Positions 1 to 5,886 of a stretch of 18,381 nucleotides of DNA are shown in pieces. The stretch comes from Clostridioides sp. GTDB taxonomy: Bacteria > Bacillota > Clostridia > Peptostreptococcales > Peptostreptococcaceae. A program made the translations under genes and the position numbers. The stretch covers positions 1 to 18,381 of the forward strand of contig JAISUA010000227.1 of NCBI GenBank assembly GCA_031272305.1. Reading direction: 5' to 3'. The notes under the pieces were generated by a model. It was not told where the DNA came from. It did no database searches and was given only the letters and a program-made list of their open reading frames with translations. The stretch's first letter is position 1; the number at the start of each line of letters is the position of its first letter.

Positions 1-335
1 ACCTCAGCCGTAAAATCTGCATGACCAGGTCTAGGAATATCTTTGAGTTTTTCGTAGTCACTTGATTTAGTGTTGTTATTTTCAATGATAGCACAAATAG
101 GAGTACCACAAGTTTTTCCTTCAAAGATTCCAGATATAACTTTTGCCATATCAGCTTCTTTTCTAGGAGTAGACAGATTATTTTTTCCAGGAGCTCTTCT
201 ATCTAAAAAAATTTGTACTTTTTCTAAATCAATATATTCTCCAGGTGGCAAACCATCTATGACTACTCCTATAGCTTCAGAGTGAGATTGACCAAAAATA
301 TTAATTTTTATTTTATTTCCATAGCTACAAGACAT
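1..335 (-). CDS. aroC: Chorismate synthase, N-terminal part (cut by window edge)
   Basis: This gene would make the enzyme that converts 5-enolpyruvylshikimate-3-phosphate to chorismate, the last common step of aromatic amino acid synthesis, using reduced FMN. The visible 111 codons read MSCSYGNKIKINIFGQSHSE and continue with family hallmarks: the GQSHSEAIG segment near residue 15, DLEKVQIFLDRRAPG, and RPGHADFTA near residue 105, where the window ends. The ATG at 335 is preceded by GGGAGG with a suitable gap. The start lies inside the 3' end of aroA: the two genes overlap by 11 bp, which implies translational coupling. It is the last gene visible in the aro operon; more genes may follow to the left. 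The identification rests on clear recognition of the conserved N terminus; only completeness is unknown. Confidence 0.95.
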   Translation of the reverse strand, partial: MSCSYGNKIKINIFGQSHSEAIGVVIDGLPPGEYIDLEKVQIFLDRRAPGKNNLSTPRKEADMAKVISGIFEGKTCGTPICAIIENNNTKSSDYEKLKDIPRPGHADFTAE

Positions 336-1758
336 TTGCTATACCTCCCAACTTATTAAATTCTTCAAAAAATGTAGGATAAGATTTAGAAACAGCTTCT
401 GCTCCTTCAATTATAACATCTGATTCTAGAATAGAAGATGCAATTGCTAAAGACATAACTATTCTATGATCATTATAAGAATCCAAAATAATTGTATTAT
501 CTCGAAGTTTGTTGTTTTGTTTTGTAGCCATTCCTTCTATAGTTATAGAATCCTGATCCTCTACTACATTTACTCCAAGTTTTCTAAGATTTGTTGCCAT
601 AGCATCAAGTCTATCACTTTCTTTGATACGAAGTCTACCTGCATTGTAGATGGTTGTTGTACCTTTTGAAAATGAAGCTACAACACAAAGAGCTGGCACT
701 AAATCAGGAATTTGAGATGCATCAATATCTATTCCTTTTAAATTTCCTCCAGAAATTCTTACAATGTTGTCGTGCCACTTTACATTTGCTCCGAAACGCT
801 TCATTAAATTTATGATTTCTCTATCACCTTGGCAAGAATCTTTAAGTAATCCAGCACATGAAATATCTCCACAAATAGCTCCTGATGCAATCCAAAATGC
901 TGCACCAGACCAATCCCCTTCTACATAAATTTTTTCTGGAGAAATGTATTTTTGACCACCTTTAATAAAAAAACCATAATCTGTTTTTTGAATTTCAATA
1001 TTAAAATCCTTCAAAGTTTTAAGAGTCATATCTATATAACCTTGAGATTCTATTTTTGTAGTAAGGTGAATCTCACTGTCTTCTTCTAAAAGAGGAAGTG
1101 CAAACAAAAGTCCTGTTATAAATTGAGAACTAATATTTCCAGCTAAATTATAAACTCCTCCAGTCAAATGACCAGAGATTTTTAGTGGTAAAAATCTTTT
1201 ATTACGAGGTTCAATGGAAGTATATTTATTTATATTATAAGATTCACTTATTCCAAAATCATATTCTATTAAAGAACCATGTTTTTTAAGTTCGTCTACT
1301 AAAGTGTCAATAGGTCTTTCAGGAAGTTTTCCTCTACCTTCAAAAGTTACATTTTTGCCTAAAGCTGCGACTATCGGAACCAAAAATCTAAGAGTAGAAC
1401 CACTTTCAACACAATCTAAAACAAGATTATTATTGTCAACACAATCTAAAACAAGATTATTATTGTCATCATCATCATCTAAAACAAGATTATTATCGTC
1501 ATTTAAAACAAAATTAGAATTTAAAATAATATCTTCAATAGGAATTACTTCAAATCCATATTCTTCGCATTTAATTTTACAACCTAATGACTCCAAACAA
1601 TTTTTTGTAGCCTCAATATCTTTCGACCATCCGTCTAAAATAATTTTAGTTGGTTTATCAGAGAGAGCGGCAGCTATCATTAAGCGATGTGCATCTGATT
1701 TTGAAGGAATTATTTTTACAGTTCCATTTAATTCACTTTTTTTTATTTTGATATTCAA
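325..1758 (-). CDS. aroA: 3-phosphoshikimate 1-carboxyvinyltransferase (EPSP synthase) with a tandem-repeat insertion
   Basis: This cytosolic enzyme joins shikimate-3-phosphate and PEP to give EPSP. Seen in the protein (477 residues): PSKSDAHR (18-25), SGSTLRF (119-125), GRGKLPERP (141-149), the SSQF segment (210-213), PDLVPAL (351-357), KESDRL (379-384) and the DSYNDHR motif (426-432), all signature substrate-binding segments. The start codon is TTG at 1758; it is supported by a GAGGTG Shine-Dalgarno sequence about 7 nt upstream, and the protein begins directly in the first beta strand. The family is usually about 425-445 residues. The excess lies at residues 84-117, a low-complexity stretch of NNLVLD-type repeats directly before SGSTLRF (see the repeat entry). 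The gene overlaps aroC downstream. Upstream, 222 bp of AT-rich sequence without an obvious terminator separates it from aroB. Confidence 0.95.
   Translation of the reverse strand: MNIKIKKSELNGTVKIIPSKSDAHRLMIAAALSDKPTKIILDGWSKDIEATKNCLESLGCKIKCEEYGFEVIPIEDIILNSNFVLNDDNNLVLDDDDDNNNLVLDCVDNNNLVLDCVESGSTLRFLVPIVAALGKNVTFEGRGKLPERPIDTLVDELKKHGSLIEYDFGISESYNINKYTSIEPRNKRFLPLKISGHLTGGVYNLAGNISSQFITGLLFALPLLEEDSEIHLTTKIESQGYIDMTLKTLKDFNIEIQKTDYGFFIKGGQKYISPEKIYVEGDWSGAAFWIASGAICGDISCAGLLKDSCQGDREIINLMKRFGANVKWHDNIVRISGGNLKGIDIDASQIPDLVPALCVVASFSKGTTTIYNAGRLRIKESDRLDAMATNLRKLGVNVVEDQDSITIEGMATKQNNKLRDNTIILDSYNDHRIVMSLAIASSILESDVIIEGAEAVSKSYPTFFEEFNKLGGIANVL
1406..1524 (-). repeat. In-frame tandem repeat inside aroA
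   Basis: Positions 1406-1435 and 1436-1465 are identical 30-bp copies (the periodicity runs to 1467). A 24-bp core (ATCTAAAACAAGATTATTAT at its start) recurs at 1414, 1444 and 1477, with a decayed fourth copy at 1501-1524. The offsets are 30, 33 and 24 bp, all multiples of three, so the aroA frame is kept. The repeats encode successive (N)NNLVLD(C/D) units that duplicate the natural LVLDCVESGSTLR lead-in to the active-site loop. Confidence 0.93.
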
Positions 1759-1980
1759 TAAATTTCACCTCGCCTACAAATTAATAAATTTATATTTTTC
1801 ATTGTTTTTTTGATAATATTTCTATATATTTAATTTCACATATTAATCTAAAAAATCATAGTTTTAAATTAGTCAATATTAAAAAAGTTTTATAGAATTT
1901 ATTTAGCATAGATATTTATTTTCAAACTATATATTTATGTTAAAAAATAATAAAAATATTTTAAACCACTAATATTTTTT

Positions 1981-3036
1981 TTACAGCAACGTTTTTTCTA
2001 CTAAATCTTCTACACATTCAATAGGAATCTTTTTTATTATACATTTACCTATTTTTTCTGGAAAAACAAAATTAATTTCTTTTCCTTTACGTTTCTTGTC
2101 GATAAATGTTCCATGTGAAATATCTTTTGCACTGAAATCTGTTTTCACAGGAAGGTTATTTTTTATTAAAGTATTTCGAATCCTAGCAGATAGTCCTGTT
2201 TCAGATATTCCTAGTAATTCAGATGACTTAGAAATCAAATACATTCCTATTGCTACAGCGTGGCCGTGAGAAATAGTAAAATTACTTAATTTTTCTATAG
2301 AGTGTCCTAGAGTGTGACCTAGGTTTAATAATTGGCGTTCTCCGTTGTCAAATTCATCTTTGATAACTATATCTCTTTTCATAGATACGCAAATTTCTAT
2401 AATTTCTTCTAAGTCATTTATAAATTCTAACGACTCCATTTTTTTAAATAAATATTCGTTTCCAATGACTCCGTATTTTATAATTTCAGAAACACCGTCC
2501 GAAAATTTTTCTTTAGGTAAAGTATCCAAAGTATTTGGATCGCAAATGACTAACTTAGGTTGATAAAAAGCTCCTGCCATATTTTTACCAGCGTTAAGAT
2601 CTATAGCTGTTTTACCTCCGACAGATGAGTCGACCATTGCTAAGAGTGTAGTAGGTATCTGAATAAATGAAATTCCTCTTTGATATATAGCAGCAGCAAA
2701 TCCTGCTATATCTCCGACTACTCCACCACCTAATGCAATGATTATATCTTGTCGAGTTATTTCGTTGTTAGCTAGGAATTCTAAAATATCGTTCAATGTT
2801 TGAATATTTTTAGAATATTCTCCATTTGGGAAAATAAATTTACAACTCTTAAGTCCAAATTCTTTTAAAGAATTGATGACAATAGACGAATATAATTCAT
2901 CTACGTTGTCATCTGTAATAATAGCTACCTTACAGTCAGGAATTAAATTTGAAATTTTTTTTCCAGTTTGATATAACAAACCTTTTTCAATGAGAATATC
3001 ATACTCAGTTGATGTTTTTACTGTAACCTTTTTCAT
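1981..3036 (-). CDS. aroB: 3-dehydroquinate synthase
   Basis: This enzyme converts DAHP to 3-dehydroquinate, the second shikimate-pathway step, using NAD and a divalent metal. The 351-residue protein has normal family length. It shows the NAD-binding GGGVVGD (103-109) and DSSVGGKT (136-143), the expected metal-ligand Glu in GVSEIIKYG (Glu184), NLGHTLGH (238-245) and SHGHAVAIGM (257-265), which together form the catalytic zinc/cobalt site. The ATG at 3036 has AGAGG upstream at good spacing. It sits between tyrA (158 bp upstream) and aroA in the same orientation, so it probably belongs to the attenuated aro operon. No terminator is visible in either flanking gap. Confidence 0.96.
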   Translation of the reverse strand: MKKVTVKTSTEYDILIEKGLLYQTGKKISNLIPDCKVAIITDDNVDELYSSIVINSLKEFGLKSCKFIFPNGEYSKNIQTLNDILEFLANNEITRQDIIIALGGGVVGDIAGFAAAIYQRGISFIQIPTTLLAMVDSSVGGKTAIDLNAGKNMAGAFYQPKLVICDPNTLDTLPKEKFSDGVSEIIKYGVIGNEYLFKKMESLEFINDLEEIIEICVSMKRDIVIKDEFDNGERQLLNLGHTLGHSIEKLSNFTISHGHAVAIGMYLISKSSELLGISETGLSARIRNTLIKNNLPVKTDFSAKDISHGTFIDKKRKGKEINFVFPEKIGKCIIKKIPIECVEDLVEKTLL

Positions 3037-3194
3037 ATAATAAAACCTCTTTCATATAACAAAAACTTTTTTCAATATTGTTTCTAAAAATATAATTTTC
3101 ATTTTTACAATAATACTTATCCATCATACGCACTTCTTAGAATAAAGCTTTATATTGGAATTATACAGTAAAATTGTGATAGACCTTTATATAT

Positions 3195-4043
3195 TTATTC
3201 AAATTCTTTGACTTCGTCGACTGCAAGGCGTTTTTCTTTACCTTCTTTTAGCATAGATTTTAAAGTATTTTCATCTTTCTCTTTTATAACTTTGCTGTAT
3301 TCTTGAAGTCTTTGAATAAGTCCATCTATTTCAGTTGCAAGGAAATCGCTATTTTCTAAAAATAATTCTGTCCACATAGTTTCATTTAACTTTGCAACTC
3401 TGGTCATATCATGAAAACTTCCTGCTGAAAAACCTTTAAACTTAGGTGACAATTCACTTTTGATGTACGCACTTGAAACAACGTGAGCTAGTTGAGATGT
3501 ATATGCAACCATTTGATCGTGTTCTACATCTGTAGCAATTTGTATTCTCGAAAAACCAATACTCTTAAAAAATAAACTCAAGTCGTGCATTAACGCAATA
3601 TTTGTTCCTGTATATGGTGTAAAAATCATAGTTGCACCATCAAACATAGAAGATGTTGAATAAGTGAAACCACTTCGCTCAATTCCAGCCATAGGATGAG
3701 CACCACAAAAAACAAATCCATTTTTTTCAGCGATTGATTGTATAGGTTTACAAACAGAACGTTTGACTCCTGAACAGTCGACTACGATTGCATCTTTTTT
3801 AAAATGAGATGCAAATTTTTCTACGTATTCTACAGTAGCTTTAGGATATAGAGCTATGATTATTAAATCACACTCAGAAGGATCTCCTTCTTTTATAATA
3901 TCATGTACTGACTCAGTAAGTATTGCAGTATTGCAAATTAATTCTGATTTATCCCATCCAAAAACCTTGTGTTCAGTTTTTTGTTTGATTGATTTAGCCA
4001 TAGAGCCACCTATTAGACCCATTCCAATAATTCCAACATTCAT
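3195..4043 (-). CDS. tyrA: Prephenate dehydrogenase
   Basis: This enzyme oxidatively decarboxylates prephenate to 4-hydroxyphenylpyruvate, committing chorismate to tyrosine. The 282-residue protein starts with a Rossmann fold, GMGLIGGS (7-14). The acidic residue Asp31, at the end of the second strand (FGWDKSE), suggests NAD rather than NADP (inference). HPMAGIERSG (116-125), SQLAHVVS (183-190) and the helical C-terminal half with SFHDMTRVA (209-217) are characteristic prephenate-site segments. There is no C-terminal ACT domain and no fused chorismate mutase. Tyrosine control here may therefore be exerted on DAHP synthase and by the leader attenuator rather than on this enzyme. The ATG at 4043 follows AAAGGGAAA. 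It is the second enzyme gene of the operon, after DAHP synthase. Confidence 0.94.
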   Translation of the reverse strand: MNVGIIGMGLIGGSMAKSIKQKTEHKVFGWDKSELICNTAILTESVHDIIKEGDPSECDLIIIALYPKATVEYVEKFASHFKKDAIVVDCSGVKRSVCKPIQSIAEKNGFVFCGAHPMAGIERSGFTYSTSSMFDGATMIFTPYTGTNIALMHDLSLFFKSIGFSRIQIATDVEHDQMVAYTSQLAHVVSSAYIKSELSPKFKGFSAGSFHDMTRVAKLNETMWTELFLENSDFLATEIDGLIQRLQEYSKVIKEKDENTLKSMLKEGKEKRLAVDEVKEFE

Positions 4044-4080
4044 ATTATAAATTTCCCTTTCGTATAATTTATATAATTAT

Positions 4081-4187
4081 ATATGTCTAGATATTTTATA
4101 AAGTAAATTTAATACTTTACACTACTATACAAATTTTATAAAGTAGATTTAATATTTTATACTGCTATATAAAATATCTAGATATAT
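4081..4187. repeat. Inverted-repeat element with internal direct repeats between tyrA and the DAHP synthase gene
   Basis: The outer arms 4081-4100 and 4168-4187 are inverted copies with one mismatch in 20 (TCTAGATATTTTATA against TATAAAATATCTAGA). The right arm contains the perfect palindrome ATATCTAGATAT. Inside lie two direct copies of an approximately 40-bp unit, beginning TTTTATAAAGTA at 4095 and 4135. In RNA the arms would close a 67-nt loop. There is no U-tract after the arms that would make it a clear terminator. It may be a small decayed mobile repeat (MITE-like) or an mRNA processing or stability element; the sequence alone does not decide. Confidence 0.7.
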
Positions 4188-4224
4188 TTTTTAATATTTA
4201 CAATTGGTATATTTTCAAAATATC

Positions 4225-5235
4225 TTATTCAAACTTACAAGCAAAAGGTCTTATTTGAAATACTGCCTTTGCTACATCATCGAAAGCTTCTGGTGTAAGT
4301 GACTGTGCTCCATCACACAAAGCTTTAGACGGATTGTTGTGTACTTCTATCATCAAACCGTCAGCTCCAGCAGCTGTTGCCGCTAGTGCCATAGATTTTA
4401 CCATGTAAGAGTATCCTAAAGCATGGCTAGGATCTATTACTACAGGTAGATGTGTCAATTTTTTTAGAACAGGTATAATTGATAGATCCAATGTATTTCT
4501 TGTTCTTGTTTCAAAAGTACGAATACCTCTCTCGCAAAGAATTACATTTTCATTGCCTCCAGCCATAATATATTCTGCACTCATTAAAAGTTCATCAATA
4601 CTATTTGCCAAACCTCTTTTTAATAAGACAACTTTATCTGTTTTTCCTAGTTCCTTAAGAAGATCAAAGTTTTGCATATTTCTTGCACCAACTTGGACTA
4701 CATCTACTTTTTCGAATAAAGGAAGATGAGATATATTCATAATTTCAGAAACAATAGGTAGACCAGTTAATTTTTTTGCTTCCAATAAAAGCTCTATACC
4801 TTCTCCATGTAGACCTTGAAATGCGTAAGGAGATGTACGAGGTTTGAAAGCACCTCCACGAAGGAATCCAGCTCCAGATTTTTTAACAGATTCAGCAACA
4901 TAGCAAATTTGTTCTCTTGATTCTACGGAACAAGGTCCAGCTATGATTTGAAATTCGCCTCCACCAATTTTTGTGCCATTGATATCTACAACCAATCTGC
5001 TTTGATGGAATTTTCTGTTTGCATTTTTAAATGGTTCTTGAATCCTTTGAACTTTCTCCACTATATCTAAAGATCCTATCAAATCCATATCGACATTTGA
5101 AGTATCTCCTACTAGACCGACAATAGTGTGATTTACACCTACAGAAATGTGAGTGCCTATATTCATACTTTGTAACCATGTTTTTAGATTTTCAATTTGT
5201 TCTGGTTTTGCCTCATTTTTTAGTACTACAATCAT
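4225..5235 (-). CDS. aroF: 3-deoxy-7-phosphoheptulonate synthase (DAHP synthase, type I-beta with N-terminal regulatory domain)
   Basis: This enzyme condenses PEP with erythrose-4-phosphate in the first committed shikimate step. The protein has 336 residues. Residues 1 to about 70 form the ferredoxin-like/ACT-like domain (MIVVLKNEAKPEQIENLKTW onward) that in this subclass binds Tyr or Phe and inhibits the enzyme. The barrel follows, with AGPCSVES (99-106; metal ligand Cys102), KPRTSP (131-136), QVGARNMQN (181-189), LKRG (205-208), DPSH (268-271), Glu297 in MIEVH and Asp308. The ATG at 5235 has a strong AGGAGGT 8 nt upstream. It is the first enzyme gene of the operon and lies about 170 nt after the leader terminator, so its expression depends on read-through. 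The subfamily symbol (aroF/aroG) is by convention only. Confidence 0.95.
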   Translation of the reverse strand: MIVVLKNEAKPEQIENLKTWLQSMNIGTHISVGVNHTIVGLVGDTSNVDMDLIGSLDIVEKVQRIQEPFKNANRKFHQSRLVVDINGTKIGGGEFQIIAGPCSVESREQICYVAESVKKSGAGFLRGGAFKPRTSPYAFQGLHGEGIELLLEAKKLTGLPIVSEIMNISHLPLFEKVDVVQVGARNMQNFDLLKELGKTDKVVLLKRGLANSIDELLMSAEYIMAGGNENVILCERGIRTFETRTRNTLDLSIIPVLKKLTHLPVVIDPSHALGYSYMVKSMALAATAAGADGLMIEVHNNPSKALCDGAQSLTPEAFDDVAKAVFQIRPFACKFE

Positions 5236-5402
5236 GTTCTTAACCTCCTAAATTTTAGTTGGCTTATGAATTTGTTTTCAGATTATGTGATGTCATTATA
5301 TTTCGCAGTAAACAAGATGCAATTAAATTTTGAAAAAATATCCACAAGCTCATTCTTTTTCGACTTAAATATTTTACTAAAAAAACTTAATTCATTGGAA
5401 TT

Positions 5403-5439
5403 AAAAAAGACTCCGCAGTAAATTTTACTGCGAAGTCTT
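5403..5439 (-). terminator. Leader (attenuator) rho-independent terminator of the aro operon
   Basis: On the minus strand the RNA folds AAGACUUCGCAGUAA with its complement UUACUGCGGAGUCUU (5439-5407), a 14-bp stem with one U-G wobble and a tiny loop, followed at once by a run of six U (5408-5403). It stands between the leader peptide and the first structural gene of the same transcript. This is the expected place for an attenuator rather than an operon-end terminator. Confidence 0.93.
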
Positions 5440-5502
5440 GGATATACTTCGTTTATAGAAAAAACATCAAAAATAGCCGTTTCCTCTACAGTAAAATTCA
5501 CT
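5417..5502 (-). promoter_or_regulatory. Antiterminator pairing of the Phe/Tyr attenuator
   Basis: RNA 5502-5489 (AGUGAAUUUUACUG, spanning the leader stop codon) can pair with 5430-5417 (CAGUAAAAUUUACU) over 14 positions with one G-U wobble. The second segment is most of the 5' arm and loop of the terminator, so the two structures exclude each other. A further hairpin, CGAAGU (5451-5446) with ACUUCG (5436-5431), lies directly beside it and would tie up the rest of the terminator 5' arm. A weaker early pairing, UCUACA (5551-5546) with UGUAGA (5490-5485), could act as the protector (1:2) helix. The base complementarity is seen; the regulatory role is inferred from the classical attenuator model. 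Confidence 0.85.
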
Positions 5503-5578
5503 CTGAATCTTTGAAAAAACGGTAAAAATAAAAATATGCAGTTGTTGTAGAATTTATGTTATTTATAGTAATATTCAT
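5498..5578 (-). CDS. Phe/Tyr-rich leader peptide of the aro operon
   Basis: This is a 26-codon ORF starting ATG at 5578 and ending TGA at 5500-5498. An AGAGG ribosome binding site (5588-5592) lies 9 nt upstream. It opens MNITINNINSTTTA and ends AYFYFYRFFKDSE. Residues 15-22 are Tyr, Phe, Tyr, Phe, Tyr, Arg, Phe, Phe, so seven of eight codons call for the amino acids whose precursors the operon makes. The stop codon lies inside the antiterminator segment, and the terminator starts about 60 nt downstream. By the established model (E. coli pheL and trpL), scarcity of Phe- or Tyr-tRNA stalls the ribosome at codons 15-22, which frees 5502-5489 to pair and prevents termination. Full translation to the stop covers that segment and lets the terminator form. 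The peptide itself probably has no other function. Confidence 0.92.
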   Translation of the reverse strand: MNITINNINSTTTAYFYFYRFFKDSE

Positions 5579-5615
5579 AATTGACAACCTCTTTCAGAAT
5601 TTTTTATTTCTAAAC

Positions 5616-5644
5616 ATATTATCATAAATATAATTATTTGTAAA
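5616..5644 (-). promoter_or_regulatory. Sigma-A-type promoter of the aro operon
   Basis: On the minus strand a -35 box TTTACA (5644-5639) is separated by 17 bp from a -10 box TAATAT (5621-5616), which carries an upstream TGA, giving an extended TGn element. Transcription would start near 5609, about 30 nt before the leader peptide ATG and just upstream of its ribosome binding site. That fits the attenuator model. Matches to consensus are 5 of 6 (-35) and 4 of 6 (-10). Confidence 0.7.
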
Positions 5645-5736
5645 TGATTATTTTTAAAAATTAAAAATATTTTTTTTCGGTTTGTTGTAAAATGAAATTC
5701 CTAAATTGTAATAACAAATTGAACTAAATTTTTTCG

Positions 5737-5765
5737 TTGCATATTTATTTGTATTGTAATAACAT
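5737..5765 (+). promoter_or_regulatory. Candidate promoter for aroE-aroK
   Basis: TTGCAT (5737-5742), a 17-bp spacer and TAACAT (5760-5765) form a moderate sigma-A-like promoter pointing right. It would give a leader of about 115 nt that contains the 18-19-bp repeats. No attenuator-like terminator is visible in that leader. Confidence 0.4.
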
Positions 5766-5788
5766 AAATAAATAAGAAATTTTAGATA

Positions 5789-5843
5789 TAAAGAGATTTT
5801 TAAGTGTAAAGAAATTTTTTAAGTGTAAAGAAATTTTAAGTAC
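5789..5843 (+). repeat. Three tandem 18-19-bp repeats upstream of aroE-aroK
   Basis: The copies lie at 5789-5806, 5807-5825 and 5826-5843, of the form TAAAGA(G/A)ATTTTTAAGTG. They differ by one or two bases and by one T in the T-run. They lie in the presumed 5' untranslated region of aroE-aroK, 31 bp before the ribosome binding site. Confidence 0.85.
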
Positions 5844-5886
5844 AAATATATTTTCATAGTTTAAAAAGAACATAGAGGTGAATTTT

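Larger units (their letters stand above)
5236..5886. other. Divergent regulatory region between the aro operon and aroE-aroK
   Basis: These 651 bp separate the leftward aro operon from rightward aroE-aroK. The left two thirds (to about 5645) hold the operon promoter, leader peptide, antiterminator and terminator, all on the minus strand. The stretch 5236-5402 is untranslated spacer between the terminator and the DAHP synthase ribosome binding site. The right part (5737-5880) holds a candidate rightward promoter and three tandem 18-19-bp repeats. No protein gene beyond the leader peptide is supported. Confidence 0.8.

Noticed and set aside
1304..1813. Plus-strand ORF of 169 codons with KTRLLLSTQS repeats
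   Set aside because: It is the antisense shadow of the aroA tandem repeat; no ribosome binding site and no recognisable domain.
5283..5501. 72-codon minus-strand ORF starting with GTG in the aro leader, Phe-rich
   Set aside because: Its GTG overlaps the stop codon of the leader peptide. It lacks its own ribosome binding site and reads straight through the terminator hairpin. Its composition reflects AT-rich DNA. It is best explained as a chance frame, although coupled translation from the leader stop cannot be excluded.
5878..5886. GTG start for the aroE-aroK fusion
   Set aside because: The GTG is part of the Shine-Dalgarno sequence AGAGGTG that serves the ATG at 5887; the AroE fold begins with MIYGLIG.
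5236..5886. T-box riboswitch for the aro operon
   Set aside because: No AGGGTGGNACCGCG-like T-box sequence or specifier-stem architecture was found on the minus strand; the leader peptide model explains the terminator instead.
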